Positions 29,090-38,545 of a stretch of DNA of 64,000 bases are shown one piece after another (the first letter of the stretch is position 1; every line of letters begins with the position of its first letter). The position numbers were made by a program, and so were the translations under genes. The DNA comes from Lysobacterales bacterium (GTDB taxonomy: Bacteria > Pseudomonadota > Gammaproteobacteria > Xanthomonadales > Marinicellaceae), in NCBI GenBank assembly GCA_027067055.1, contig JAMOMK010000101.1, positions 18,340 to 82,339 on the forward strand, given 5' to 3'. The notes beneath the pieces were generated by a model. The model did no database searches. It was given only the letters and a program-made list of their open reading frames with translations, and had not been told where the DNA came from.

Positions 29090-29365
29090 TCATATTTCGC
29101 CACAATCAATCAATGGTAGCACCCAATACTTGAGTTTGAATCGTCCTCCTAAATGACTAAAAGCCTCAAGTAAATCGCCAAGATCATTAGAATCATGAAC
29201 AATATCCAAACGGTAGAAGTCTTTATACCCTTCTACCTGTTCTTTAATGTCATATTGTGCATGTTTTCGACTGAATCCATAGGCATTATACAAAGTGAAT
29301 CCAGTAATATTTTCTAAGTTTAAAACCACATCAACGGCATCATCTTTGATGGATTTATTGATCAT
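29090..29365 (-). CDS. DUF3240 family protein linked to the metal pump
   Basis: A 91-residue protein with the DUF3240 layout: 'VDVVLNLENITGFTLYNAYGFSRKHAQYDIKEQVEGYKDFYRLDIV' near the N-terminus, a P-II-like ferredoxin fold. Members are often encoded next to CusA/CzcA pumps, and here it lies 19 bases behind one. I chose the ATG at 29365 because the family begins there; the frame is open into the pump gene but reads as out-of-frame sequence. It may sense or regulate the pump. Confidence 0.7.
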   Translation of the reverse strand: MINKSIKDDAVDVVLNLENITGFTLYNAYGFSRKHAQYDIKEQVEGYKDFYRLDIVHDSNDLGDLLEAFSHLGGRFKLKYWVLPLIDCGEI

Positions 29366-29384
29366 TATTGTTATGAGTTGTTGA

Positions 29385-32300
29385 TTACACACGGCTTTTG
29401 CCCTCAAGTTTGTAGTAAAAGATAGGCAACAAATACAATGTTGCGATAGTTGAGGTAAATAAACCTCCGATAACCACAATCGCCAGTGGTTTTTGAATTT
29501 CAGCACCTGGTCCTGTGGCAACGACTAATGGCATTAAGCCAAACATGGCAGTGGTTGCAGTCATTAAAATAGGACGCAAACGATCACCTGCTGCATTTGA
29601 TACTAATTTAAACAAGTCTTTGCTTTTGTATTTGACCGATTCGATGTGCGATAACATGACCACGCCATTTAGTACGGCAACACCCAACAAGGCAATAAAG
29701 CCGATAGAAGCAGGTACTGAAACATATTGTCCACTGACAAACAAGCCCAAGATGCCACCCATTAAGGCAAAAGGAATATTGGCGAGAATCAACCCTGCCT
29801 TGGCTAATGAGTTGAACGTTGAAAAGAGAATAATCACAATCAAAAATAAAACTAACGGAATAACGGTTAGCAGATTGTTTGTGGCTCTGATTTGATTTTC
29901 AAATTCACCACCATAGACCACATAATATCCACTGGGTAATTTCAACTCGGCATTGACATTTTGTTGTAGCTCTTCGACAAAGCCGACCATATCTCGTCCT
30001 GTTACATTGGTGGCAACAACGGCAAAACGTTCCGCATTTTCACGTTCGACAAGAGCAGGACCAACCTTTAAAGTAACATCAGCGATGTCTTTTAAACGTA
30101 AAGTTGTACCATCAGGCATGATAACCATCAATTTTTCTAACTCTTTGATAGATGAAATTTCTCCCGAATTAGATTTATTGGCAAACATAATTGGAGTTTT
30201 GATTTTGCCTTTAATTATTTCTGCCGCTTTAAAACCATCAACTTGAATATTTAAAAAATGCGACAACTCGGCAACACTCATGCCAAATTGACTAGCCAAT
30301 TCAGGTTTTAATACAACATTGAGGTAATCTCCACCTTCGATTATGGTAGTTTGTACATCGACACTCCCTTGGGTTTTCTTAACAATCAATGAAATATCAT
30401 GGGCAATTTCGGACAACTGTGTGATATCAGCACCAAAGACTTTGGCAGTAACCGCACCTGTAGAGCCTGTTAACATTTCGGATACTCGCATCTGAATTGG
30501 TTGGGTAAAGCCAAAGTTGATGCCAGGAAACTCAACTAAAATTTGACGAATCTTACCTTCAATTTCTGATTTTGTTGCCACTTCCCACGTGTCACGCGGT
30601 TGAAGTTCCATAAAAACATCGGTTTCATTGAGGCTCATGGGATCAAGGCCCAACTCATCAGAACCGACACGGGCAACGATTTGTTTAATCTCAGGAACAT
30701 TCGCCAATAAAGCCTTTTCAATTTGTTTATCCAAATCAAGTGACTCTTTGAGTGAAATGGTTGGTGATTTTTCTAGTTGCACAATAATATCGCCTTCATC
30801 CAAAACAGGCATAAATGTTTTGCCTAAAAAGGTGTACAAAACACCACTGACGATTAAGACAATAACAAAAACAATCATGGTTAATGAAGGCGCTTTGAGT
30901 ACCTTGTCCAGAGTGTTGGTGTAAGCCTGTTGTAATTTAACCAAATAACCCGGTGTATCTAAATTTTTGTTACTAATAAAAAAGGAAGCCAGTACTGGAA
31001 TAACGGTTAATGAAATCACCAAGGCTGAACACATGGCAAAGACAATGGTTAAAGCCACTGGTGAAAATAATTTGCCTTCGAGTCCTGTTAGACTTAATAG
31101 TGGTACAAACACCATAATTACGATAACTGTTCCTGAAAAAACGGGAGCAGCAATGGCTTTGCTGGCACGGTACATCAGATGCATACGTGGTAAGTTTGTG
31201 TTTTTGCTGAGTTGGGAGATGATGTTTTCAACCACTACGACCGAAGAATCCACAATCATGCCAATGGCAATCACTAAGCCGCCTAAACTCATTAAATTAG
31301 CTGACAAGCCAAATTGATACATTAAAAAGAAGGTGATAATCACGGCAATGGGAATAGAGGTGGCAACCACCATTGAAGCACGGATATTGCCCAAAAATAC
31401 TGCCAATAACACAATTACCAATATAATTGCCTGAATTAAGGCTGAGGTAATGGTGTCAACGGCAGTTTCGATTAGATTTTTGCGGTTATAGAAAATATTG
31501 AGATGCGTGCCTTCTGGTAAAGTTTTTTCAATTTGGTTGAGTTTTTCGACAACACCATCAACCACTTGAGCTGTGTTGGCATTTTTTAAAGCAACGACCA
31601 AAGCCTCGGTAGTTTCGTGCCCGTCTTTTGTTACGGCTCCATAGCGGACTAATGAGCTGTATGAAATTTCTCCAACATCTTTTAAGTGATACAGCTTGCC
31701 ATTGTCGTTTTTCACCACCAAATTAGAAACATCATTGATGTTTTGAAAACGCCCTTGGGTTCGAATAATAAGAGATTCAGTGCCCACATTAATGCGTCCA
31801 ACACTGCCATTAATATTAGCAGAATCCAAATGATTTTGTATATCATCAATGCTGATATTGGCATTGGACAATGCGATAGCATCGGGCGAAAACTGGATAG
31901 TTTTAGTTTCACCACCCAAGACATTAACATCGGCTACGCCTTCAACCGTTCGCAAAAGGGGGCGAATCTGCCAATCCAAAATATATTTACGCTCGGTAAT
32001 TGAAAGCGATGGATTTTCAATGGTGAACATAAACATTTCGCTCAAAGGCGTGCTCATGGGAGCAAGCCCACCCTCAACATTAGCAGGCAGTTGATCCCAG
32101 ATACTGAGCAAACGTTCATTCACTTGTTGTCTTGCCCAATAAATATCTGTACCTGCTTGAAAATCAAGCGTGATTGAAGTAATTGCGTATTTTGTGGTTG
32201 AACGCAAGATGTCTTTTTTTGGAATGCCTAAGAGTTCGGTTTCAACCAAAGTGGTGATTTGTGACTCAATTTCTTCAGCCGTCATCCCGGGTGCTTTGAT

Positions 32301-32450
32301 TATGATATTGACCTGTGTGGTAGAAATATCGGGAAAAGCATCAATGGGAATATTCTTCCAAGCATTAATACCCAAAGTAATAAGTACCCCAAACACAACC
32401 AGTACAAAGACCCGTTGGGTGAGTGAAAAGCGAATGATTTTATCTAACAT
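29385..32450 (-). CDS. Heavy-metal RND efflux pump, inner-membrane subunit (CusA/CzcA family)
   Basis: A 1021-residue proton-driven pump with twelve helices in two repeats, each with a large periplasmic loop. Family motifs include 'GLVIAIGMIVDSSVVVVENI' (helix 4, with the proton-relay Asp) and 'LAGLEGKLFSPVAL' as 'TGLEGKLFSPVAL'. The HME signature of helix 4 suggests export of metal ions such as Cu/Ag or Co/Zn/Cd; I cannot decide which. It starts at the stop of the adaptor gene (TAATG), completing a tolC-adaptor-pump operon. Confidence 0.9.
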   Translation of the reverse strand: MLDKIIRFSLTQRVFVLVVFGVLITLGINAWKNIPIDAFPDISTTQVNIIIKAPGMTAEEIESQITTLVETELLGIPKKDILRSTTKYAITSITLDFQAGTDIYWARQQVNERLLSIWDQLPANVEGGLAPMSTPLSEMFMFTIENPSLSITERKYILDWQIRPLLRTVEGVADVNVLGGETKTIQFSPDAIALSNANISIDDIQNHLDSANINGSVGRINVGTESLIIRTQGRFQNINDVSNLVVKNDNGKLYHLKDVGEISYSSLVRYGAVTKDGHETTEALVVALKNANTAQVVDGVVEKLNQIEKTLPEGTHLNIFYNRKNLIETAVDTITSALIQAIILVIVLLAVFLGNIRASMVVATSIPIAVIITFFLMYQFGLSANLMSLGGLVIAIGMIVDSSVVVVENIISQLSKNTNLPRMHLMYRASKAIAAPVFSGTVIVIMVFVPLLSLTGLEGKLFSPVALTIVFAMCSALVISLTVIPVLASFFISNKNLDTPGYLVKLQQAYTNTLDKVLKAPSLTMIVFVIVLIVSGVLYTFLGKTFMPVLDEGDIIVQLEKSPTISLKESLDLDKQIEKALLANVPEIKQIVARVGSDELGLDPMSLNETDVFMELQPRDTWEVATKSEIEGKIRQILVEFPGINFGFTQPIQMRVSEMLTGSTGAVTAKVFGADITQLSEIAHDISLIVKKTQGSVDVQTTIIEGGDYLNVVLKPELASQFGMSVAELSHFLNIQVDGFKAAEIIKGKIKTPIMFANKSNSGEISSIKELEKLMVIMPDGTTLRLKDIADVTLKVGPALVERENAERFAVVATNVTGRDMVGFVEELQQNVNAELKLPSGYYVVYGGEFENQIRATNNLLTVIPLVLFLIVIILFSTFNSLAKAGLILANIPFALMGGILGLFVSGQYVSVPASIGFIALLGVAVLNGVVMLSHIESVKYKSKDLFKLVSNAAGDRLRPILMTATTAMFGLMPLVVATGPGAEIQKPLAIVVIGGLFTSTIATLYLLPIFYYKLEGKSRV

Positions 32451-33472
32451 TATTCGCCCCCAAGTCCCATCAGAACACCTTGGACAGCAGCAACGGAAGT
32501 GGAAAGCACTTCTTTATTGTGTAGATCAGTTGCGGAATCAACAAAATAAACTTTGTCATTGGAGTCCATTATATCAACAGCGACAGGCTGTAAATTAAGT
32601 CCTTGTTTTAATAAAATATAAGTCGCTCTATCAATAGTGAAAACACTGGATTTAGGTACCCTAAAAGCACTGGTAGCTAAATGTGGAATGACTCGAATGG
32701 TTTGCCCAAAAGATAATTTGCATTGTCTAGAGATAGGCTTACTCCAGGCTTTTAGAAAATATCCTTCGGAAACTTGACTGACTTCATCAATTTCGATTTT
32801 ACAGTTTTGGGTTTCGAAAGATTTAAGCTTTTTGGCATCATCCACACCGATGTATGCTTGAACACGCAAAGAATTTATCGGTAACACTTGCCCTAATTTT
32901 AACTCACCTGCACTGATGCTTTCTGAATCTGGATAGAAAAAATAACCATCAAGCGGGGATTTAATAATGATTTCATCTTCAGATTTAATCGAATGAATCA
33001 GCTCATTAAAGTGACGATAGTGACCGTATTCAATTTTATTTTCAAAATAGTTTTGTGAAATAGTGAGCCACTTGTCATTGCTGATGCTTTTTTGCTTGAA
33101 TAGTTTTTTGTTTAAATCGTAACGGCTTTTGGCTAAATCATACAAAGCTTTTGCTGATTCGAATTGCTCCATAAAATGATGCACTTCGCTGCCTGATAAA
33201 GACATTACTGCTGTTCCTTGCTTGACTTGCTCACCATTTTTGACCAAAAACTCGTGGCGTTGTGGTTCAAAAGGCGCAACCAATTGAAAAGCTTCACCTG
33301 TTTTGTGTGTAACCAGTGCTTTGATTGGGCGTAATGCCAAAGAATCCACTTGCACGATGGATGAATATTTGAGGTTTAACTGACCTAAATCTTCTATTTT
33401 TAATGTTTCTTGTGCGTTAAGAGATAAACTTAATGCGGTTAATGCTGAAAAAAATATGTTTTGGAAGTTCAT
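32450..33472 (-). CDS. Metal RND pump membrane fusion protein (CusB/CzcB type)
   Basis: A 340-residue periplasmic adaptor with a signal peptide (1-20), an N-terminal barrel segment ('PFEPQRHEFLVKNGEQVKQGTAVMSLSG'), a short helical hairpin (about 100-150) and a C-terminal domain. It has no obvious Met-rich N-terminal metal site such as CusB carries, which weakens a copper-specific call. Its ATG overlaps the tolC stop by four bases (ATGA). Confidence 0.85.
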   Translation of the reverse strand: MNFQNIFFSALTALSLSLNAQETLKIEDLGQLNLKYSSIVQVDSLALRPIKALVTHKTGEAFQLVAPFEPQRHEFLVKNGEQVKQGTAVMSLSGSEVHHFMEQFESAKALYDLAKSRYDLNKKLFKQKSISNDKWLTISQNYFENKIEYGHYRHFNELIHSIKSEDEIIIKSPLDGYFFYPDSESISAGELKLGQVLPINSLRVQAYIGVDDAKKLKSFETQNCKIEIDEVSQVSEGYFLKAWSKPISRQCKLSFGQTIRVIPHLATSAFRVPKSSVFTIDRATYILLKQGLNLQPVAVDIMDSNDKVYFVDSATDLHNKEVLSTSVAAVQGVLMGLGGE

Positions 33473-34635
33473 AGCGTTGCTCCGACCAGCTGGTTTTGCC
33501 TTGATTGGTTTTGGTTGATATAAAGTTGGTTCAGTTCGCCTTGGTGAATTGAAGCGATAAGTTCAATCATGCGTTGAAAAAATAAGCCTTGATTGAGTTC
33601 GTTATTTTTGCGCAGTTGTTCTAATTTATTAAAAATTTGTTTGGTTTTTTGTGCTTGTTGTTCAAGCAATCCTTGTTTCTTGCTCAGGAATTGATGTTCG
33701 CCACGCAGTTGAGAAAACTGAGTTTTAAAAGACCTCTCAAAAGTAATCAACTGGTTGGATAAGATGTTTTGCTGCTGTAACCAGCTAGAACTATCGGCTT
33801 GAGTTTTGTTTTTTGATAAGCCGATAGGCATTTCGATTCCCACACCATATTGTCTGTCATTCGCACCTATTGCTTTAATGTCTAAAGCTGTCAAAGAAAC
33901 ATTAATCGGATTGTTGGCTTTTCCAGTCAGTTGATACTGCAAGTCTGCTTGTTGCAGGGACACCTGCAACTGTTGAACCATCGGGTGTTTAGCAAAGATT
34001 AATTGTTCATCCTCAATACCATTCTCATAAAAATTGTCAGGTATTTCAGAAACACCAGTGATGTCATAAAATTGTGTGAGTCGCAGTTGTGCTTGTTGAT
34101 TAAGTTCCAACATGAGTAGTTGTGCATCCAATAGTTGCTTTTCAACAAACAATAAATCTAAGTTTGAACCGCCTGATTGAACCAGTTGAGTTAATCGTGC
34201 TTTTTGTTTGTTAAGCCAATCCAGTTTACTTTGTTCAATTTCACCTTTCTTTTGAGCAATTTTGTATTGCCAAATGGTTTCACGAATAAGTCCTGATACA
34301 AACAGGGCTTTATTTTGTTTGGCAATAGAAACCAATGTTTGTGTTTGAGTAAATAATTGCTTATCCAAATTTTTACGTGCGCGAGATTTGAAAGGTAAGT
34401 TAAGACTTAATTCATATTCATCAGCACCTAACTTATTGTCACTTTGCAATAAAGAAAACCCCGTTGTTGGCAAACCAACTAACCAATTTGAAACCTCATT
34501 AATTTCTTGGGTTGAATCAAATTGACTGGCTTTAAGTCGATTTAAGCTTTCAGCTAACAATTGTTGCGAAGAAAAAGTTTCTCCAGCATTAACAAAAGAG
34601 CTCAAAACTAAACTAAATAGAATAACTTTTTTCAT
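33469..34635 (-). CDS. TolC-family outer-membrane factor of the metal pump
   Basis: A 388-residue protein with a signal peptide (1-17) and two repeats of long alpha-helices typical of the TolC fold, rich in Q, L and K ('QSKLDWLNKQKARLTQLVQSGGSNLDLLFVEKQLLDAQL'). It would form the trimeric outer-membrane channel of the CusCBA/CzcCBA-type complex. It is the first gene of the operon. Confidence 0.85.
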   Translation of the reverse strand: MKKVILFSLVLSSFVNAGETFSSQQLLAESLNRLKASQFDSTQEINEVSNWLVGLPTTGFSLLQSDNKLGADEYELSLNLPFKSRARKNLDKQLFTQTQTLVSIAKQNKALFVSGLIRETIWQYKIAQKKGEIEQSKLDWLNKQKARLTQLVQSGGSNLDLLFVEKQLLDAQLLMLELNQQAQLRLTQFYDITGVSEIPDNFYENGIEDEQLIFAKHPMVQQLQVSLQQADLQYQLTGKANNPINVSLTALDIKAIGANDRQYGVGIEMPIGLSKNKTQADSSSWLQQQNILSNQLITFERSFKTQFSQLRGEHQFLSKKQGLLEQQAQKTKQIFNKLEQLRKNNELNQGLFFQRMIELIASIHQGELNQLYINQNQSRQNQLVGATL

Positions 34636-34664
34636 GAGACTATACTTTTTAAATAATTAGAGCG

Positions 34665-34692
34665 ACTATATTAGTTGTTTCTAATATTCAAA
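34665..34692 (-). promoter_or_regulatory. Promoter of the metal pump with a palindrome filling the -35/-10 spacer
   Basis: On the minus strand, TTTGAA (34692-34687) and TATAGT (34670-34665) are 16 bases apart. The spacer is the palindrome ATATTAG-TTGTTT-CTAATAT (34668-34687), with 7-bp arms. A repressor bound here would block polymerase. The same TTAG-N6-CTAA core occurs at 28919 and 54509. Confidence 0.65.
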
Positions 34693-34793
34693 GAATCAGG
34701 CAATTGTCTTATTTGGTAAATTAAACCAAAGTTTCCATAGGGCATTTGTACCAAAAGCAGTAAAATGAGGCAAAAATAATATAAAATTGGAAA

Positions 34794-35303
34794 ATGAAAG
34801 ATAAAATAGTTGCTGCCTGCCTATTGCTGATAATGGTACTTAATACATTAGATGTGATTACTGATATTTCTTTAAAAGTACCCTTGTGGCATATTATAGA
34901 AGAGGCCATGATAGTGATTTTTTCAGGGTCATTGGCTGGTTATTTAATCTGGGATACGCGTCGAACAACCAAAGAGTTAAATTCATTGTCCAGTTCTTTA
35001 AGTGAGGCAGAAGCCCATGTAAAAAAAATTACCAAACAATTTAAAGAAATTCGCCATCAGTATTCTGAAGTCATCCATCAGCAATTCAATGATTGGAGCT
35101 TATCACAAAGTGAGCAAGAGGTAGCTATGCTAATGTTAAAAGGCATGAATTTCCATGAAATCGCCACTATCAGAAATACCAAAGAAAAAACAGCTCGACA
35201 ACAAGCTTCATCAATTTATGCCAAAAGTGGTTTACAAGGCAGGCATGAGTTATCAGCTTGGTTTATTGAGGATTTTTTAAGTAATGAAACAAACACTAAT
35301 TGA
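34794..35303 (+). CDS. Membrane-anchored LuxR-type HTH regulator
   Basis: A 169-residue protein with two N-terminal membrane helices (about 6-24 and 36-54), a coiled coil (about 60-95), and a C-terminal LuxR-type helix-turn-helix ('LSQSEQEVAMLMLKGMNFHEIATIRNTKEKTARQQASSIYAKSGLQGRHEL', residues 103-153). It has no receiver or sensor domain. It lies divergent from the metal pump operon and convergent with the kinase gene (8-base overlap). It probably controls the pump. Direct action on DNA from the membrane resembles ToxR/CadC-type regulators. Confidence 0.72.
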   Translation: MKDKIVAACLLLIMVLNTLDVITDISLKVPLWHIIEEAMIVIFSGSLAGYLIWDTRRTTKELNSLSSSLSEAEAHVKKITKQFKEIRHQYSEVIHQQFNDWSLSQSEQEVAMLMLKGMNFHEIATIRNTKEKTARQQASSIYAKSGLQGRHELSAWFIEDFLSNETNTN

Positions 35304-36612
35304 GCCTAATTACTACTTGTAAACCTCCTAATTGTGATTTTTGGAATGTAATTTTACCATTGTATAGCTCAATGATATCCTTAACAATTGCAAGCCCCAA
35401 ACCCGTTCCATCACTATGGCTGTCGACTCGTGTCCCTCTTTGAGTCAGAAAATCAAGTTGGTTTTTATCACAGCCTTCACCATCATCTTCAATACTGATT
35501 GTTATACCATCCTTTGAATTAACCTGACAAATAATTTGTGATTTTGACCATTTAAAGGCATTGTCCAAAAGGTTGCCAAATACTTCAAGCATGTCATTTC
35601 TATCAGCTTGTATTTCGCAGTTTGCATCAATGATTAGTTGCACATCACGGTGCTTTTGAGGGTAAACCCGTTTTAATACATCAACCAATAAAGAGATTTC
35701 TTCCTGTACTTTAAACACATGGCCATGAATACCTGCTCCCATCATTTTGGCTCTTTTGAGCTCACTTTCGCTTAATAGGTAAATTTTGTTCACTTGGGAG
35801 ATTAGCTCTTTTTTAACTTTGGGCAAGGCCTTTAGCTGTTCGGACTCAGCAAGATTCACCAACAATGTTAACGGGTGTTTTAAGCTGTGGGCTAAGTTGC
35901 CTGTGGCTTTTCGCGACCGTTGCAATTGTTTGCTTAGTAGTTGCAGTAGATGATTAATTTCCTTGATTAATGGGTTGAGTTCTAACGGTGCTTGAGTGGA
36001 AAGTTGAGAAATCTTACCTTCAGCCAATTGTTGCAATTCAGTTTTAATTTGGGATAAGGGCAGTAAGGCGCGTTTTATCATTAACCTTTGTAAAAGCAAT
36101 GACAGGAGTAATACTATAAGCGCGGTGATAGTAAAATAAAGGTTGAATTGACGAATGGCGATTAACAATTCGCTGCTGTCTTCAGCGACAGTGAGTGTGA
36201 TTTTTTGACCAAATCGTTCAAACGCCATGCTTAACTGCACCAGTGGTTGTTTGTTGGGCCCGATAAAATCTTGAACCAATCGCTGCCCCGTTTCCAACGG
36301 TGTTTGGGTTAAGCTTTCGTCCCATAATGAATGAGAACGAAGCAATTGAGTTTTAGTTTTTATAATAAAATAATGCCCCGAAAAAATGCGTTGATAAATA
36401 TGCCCAACTTGTAAATTTTTCAGGGCGATTTCAGCGTTGTTTTTTACTTCCAAGCTTGCTAAAACAGCCTCTGCATCGTGTTGCAAGCGGCTCACCATCA
36501 TGTTCTTATTAATCGTGGTGATGTAATTGTTGGCAATCCACCACAAAACGACTACCAAAACGACAAGACTACCCGTCAAGCTAAAATTCAACTGGTTACG
36601 TAAGGATTTCAT
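35296..36612 (-). CDS. Sensor histidine kinase (PhoQ/QseC-like)
   Basis: A 438-residue inner-membrane kinase: helix 1 (about 12-30), periplasmic sensor (about 31-155), helix 2 (about 156-175), a HAMP-like linker, a phosphoacceptor region 'NLAHSLKHPLTLL' with His, and a HATPase with 'NLLDNAFKWSKSQI', 'DDGEGCD' and 'GTGLGLAIVKDI'. It overlaps the response regulator by four bases and is the last gene of the PepSY/cytochrome cluster. Confidence 0.87.
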   Translation of the reverse strand: MKSLRNQLNFSLTGSLVVLVVVLWWIANNYITTINKNMMVSRLQHDAEAVLASLEVKNNAEIALKNLQVGHIYQRIFSGHYFIIKTKTQLLRSHSLWDESLTQTPLETGQRLVQDFIGPNKQPLVQLSMAFERFGQKITLTVAEDSSELLIAIRQFNLYFTITALIVLLLSLLLQRLMIKRALLPLSQIKTELQQLAEGKISQLSTQAPLELNPLIKEINHLLQLLSKQLQRSRKATGNLAHSLKHPLTLLVNLAESEQLKALPKVKKELISQVNKIYLLSESELKRAKMMGAGIHGHVFKVQEEISLLVDVLKRVYPQKHRDVQLIIDANCEIQADRNDMLEVFGNLLDNAFKWSKSQIICQVNSKDGITISIEDDGEGCDKNQLDFLTQRGTRVDSHSDGTGLGLAIVKDIIELYNGKITFQKSQLGGLQVVIRLN

Positions 36613-37277
36613 TGAGTATTTACCTTAAAAACATAACCCTGAAAACGTTTGGTTTGAATCATTTCTTGACCAATTTTATTCCGCAATCGCTTAACATAGA
36701 CTTCTATCACATTGGCATCACGTTCGTTATCGCCTTCATAGACGTATTCGATGAGTCTGTTTTTGGATAAAACCACACCTGCATGGGTCATGAAATACCA
36801 CAACAATCGGTATTCAATGTGGGTTAGGGCGTGAGTTTTATTATTTTTGTTTGTCACTTCTTGTTTGTTTTCATCCAGAAATAGTCCAGCTAATGAGATG
36901 CCAGTTGAAGCATTGCCAACACTGCGGCGAATTAAAGCTTCAACGCGTGCCAGCAATTCCTGTGCATGAAAGGGTTTGCCCATATAATCATCTGCACCAA
37001 GCTTTAAGCCGTCAACTCTATCACTCCAATCGTTGCGAGCGGTTAACATTAAAACAGGAGTTTTGTTGCCTTTAGCACGCCAGTTTTCTAATACCTGTAA
37101 TCCTGAGCGTTTGGGCAAACCAATATCTAATATGACTAAAGCGTATTCAATTTCATCGCCTTGAAATTCTGCATCAATACCGTTAGTGACAGTCTCAACC
37201 AAATAATTTGCTTGCCGTAAAAATGCTTTGATGTTTTTAGCCAATTCTTTATCGTCTTCAGCGAGCAATATACGCAT
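36609..37277 (-). CDS. OmpR/PhoP-family response regulator
   Basis: A 222-residue regulator: receiver domain with Asp51 in 'VILDIGLPKRSG' and acidic pocket 'AEDD', lysine in 'YMGKPFHAQEL', and a winged-helix DNA-binding domain ('LTHIEYRLLWYFMTHAGVVLSKNRLIEYVY', 'RDANVIEVYVKRLRNKIG'). The start ATG 37277 overlaps the PepSY stop (TGATG). It should be phosphorylated by the neighbouring kinase. The cytochrome cluster is the obvious target set. Confidence 0.9.
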   Translation of the reverse strand: MRILLAEDDKELAKNIKAFLRQANYLVETVTNGIDAEFQGDEIEYALVILDIGLPKRSGLQVLENWRAKGNKTPVLMLTARNDWSDRVDGLKLGADDYMGKPFHAQELLARVEALIRRSVGNASTGISLAGLFLDENKQEVTNKNNKTHALTHIEYRLLWYFMTHAGVVLSKNRLIEYVYEGDNERDANVIEVYVKRLRNKIGQEMIQTKRFQGYVFKVNTQ

Positions 37278-37567
37278 CAATCCAGTTCCTTTTTGATTAT
37301 TTTACCCGTTTTGGCATTGATCTTGTATTCCCAAACTACACCTTGTTCATTCAAAATTTCAATCTCATAGATGATTTGCTTATTTTCACGCTCCAGTTCC
37401 ACTTCCAAGACTTTGCCTGGCATGGTTTTATGGTTGATATGCAGGATTTTCTCTAGGGGTAAGATTTCTCCTTTTTGCAAAAGATTATAGGCAATATCAT
37501 GTTCATCAGCTTGAACTATTGAACAAGCTGAGATGTATAAAATAACAAATAAACCTAGTCTTCCCAT
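37277..37567 (-). CDS. PepSY-domain periplasmic protein
   Basis: A 96-residue exported protein with a signal peptide (1-20) followed by one PepSY domain ('GEILPLEKIL', 'VLEVELERENKQIIYEIEIL', 'WEYKINAKTGKIIKKELD'). The family is linked to membrane peptidase or redox regulation; here it may sense the periplasm for the two-component system. The ATG overlaps the previous stop region by 13 bases, so it is coupled to the cytochrome gene. Confidence 0.82.
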   Translation of the reverse strand: MGRLGLFVILYISACSIVQADEHDIAYNLLQKGEILPLEKILHINHKTMPGKVLEVELERENKQIIYEIEILNEQGVVWEYKINAKTGKIIKKELD

Positions 37568-38136
37568 CGCCCATAACCAGGGATTTTGACATCATGTTCA
37601 TTAAACGACCCTTTTTCTGCATTGGTATGGCAGGCAGTACAATTACTAAAAGAACCAATTTCTTTTGTGTTTTTAACAATACGATAAGGGATTTCATCAT
37701 GCTTACGGACAAAATACAAGGTCTTAGTAATACGCAATGGTGCATCACTCCTACCTAAGGAGCGCATAATGCGCTTGGAGCGTTTATAATTTGATTTATC
37801 TGCAGAATTTTGAACCAAGTACTGAGTCAGTTCATTTTGTAAGTCTACCTCAAGCTCGGCATTTTCATCGAAATGATTTTCTAAGTCTCCCATGATTTTC
37901 AACCAGGACTTTTCTGGCAACAAGCCAGGTTGATAAGCAAAATGGCAACTGCCACATTCTTCTGTATAATTGGCATTGTTCACGGCAGCCACGTCCAAAT
38001 TGCGTGAAGAATAGGATTTGTACTCGTGTTCTTCGTGTTCATTTTCTTCTTTATGGTTGAATCGATTACCACCCATTATAATACTTGTTGTCAGTAACAG
38101 GGCAAAAACGGCAACGGTTGTTATGATTATCTTCAT
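37555..38136 (-). CDS. Di-haem cytochrome c (DHC family)
   Basis: A 193-residue periplasmic protein with an N-terminal anchor (1-20) and two haem motifs, CGSCH (about 61, in 'CGSCHFAYQPGLLP') and CTACH (about 171). The fold and spacing match the DHC family. Electrons probably pass between it and the DUF1924 cytochrome and cytochrome b561 encoded next to it. An RBS AGGAGATAG precedes the start. Confidence 0.83.
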   Translation of the reverse strand: MKIIITTVAVFALLLTTSIIMGGNRFNHKEENEHEEHEYKSYSSRNLDVAAVNNANYTEECGSCHFAYQPGLLPEKSWLKIMGDLENHFDENAELEVDLQNELTQYLVQNSADKSNYKRSKRIMRSLGRSDAPLRITKTLYFVRKHDEIPYRIVKNTKEIGSFSNCTACHTNAEKGSFNEHDVKIPGYGRWED

Positions 38137-38146
38137 GTTCTATCTC

Positions 38147-38545
38147 CTATTGAGTGATTAAAAATTTTAAAATATCGGCTTGTTCTTGGGCACTGCACTC
38201 GCGACCAAGCGTCCATTTGCAATTGCGTTTGAACCATTTCTTAATTTTCTTGCTATCGGTAAAACGTTTATCATTTACACTTTTTGCCATTGCTTCAATG
38301 ACTTTACCTGTGCGAAGATGCTCGCCACTTTGTGTCACATCCAAACCATGGCAACTGGCACAACTGCGTTGCTTGCCTTTGGATTTTTCTGTAATGAAGG
38401 GTTTATTCCACAAGGCTTTGCCTTGTTGAGGGTCTATTGAAGCCACACCTGCTTGTTGATAGGCATCAAACATTTCATCTATTGGATTGGCTTGTATATT
38501 ATTTATGGATAGCAAAGCAAATAATGTTATTATTGAAACTTTCAT
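38147..38545 (-). CDS. DUF1924 monohaem cytochrome
   Basis: A 132-residue exported protein with a signal peptide (1-19), a haem motif CASCH (about residue 62) and the DUF1924 pattern 'GKALWNKPF' and 'RFTDSKKIKKWFKRNCKWTLGRECS'. Two further cysteines (NCKWTLGREC) may pair. It is found beside DHC and cytochrome b561 genes in many proteobacteria, as here. The ATG overlaps the previous stop by four bases. Confidence 0.82.
   Translation of the reverse strand: MKVSIITLFALLSINNIQANPIDEMFDAYQQAGVASIDPQQGKALWNKPFITEKSKGKQRSCASCHGLDVTQSGEHLRTGKVIEAMAKSVNDKRFTDSKKIKKWFKRNCKWTLGRECSAQEQADILKFLITQ

Noticed and set aside
29385..32450. Additional plus-strand genes opposite the metal pump
   Set aside because: The open frames there are antisense shadows without RBS or recognisable domains.
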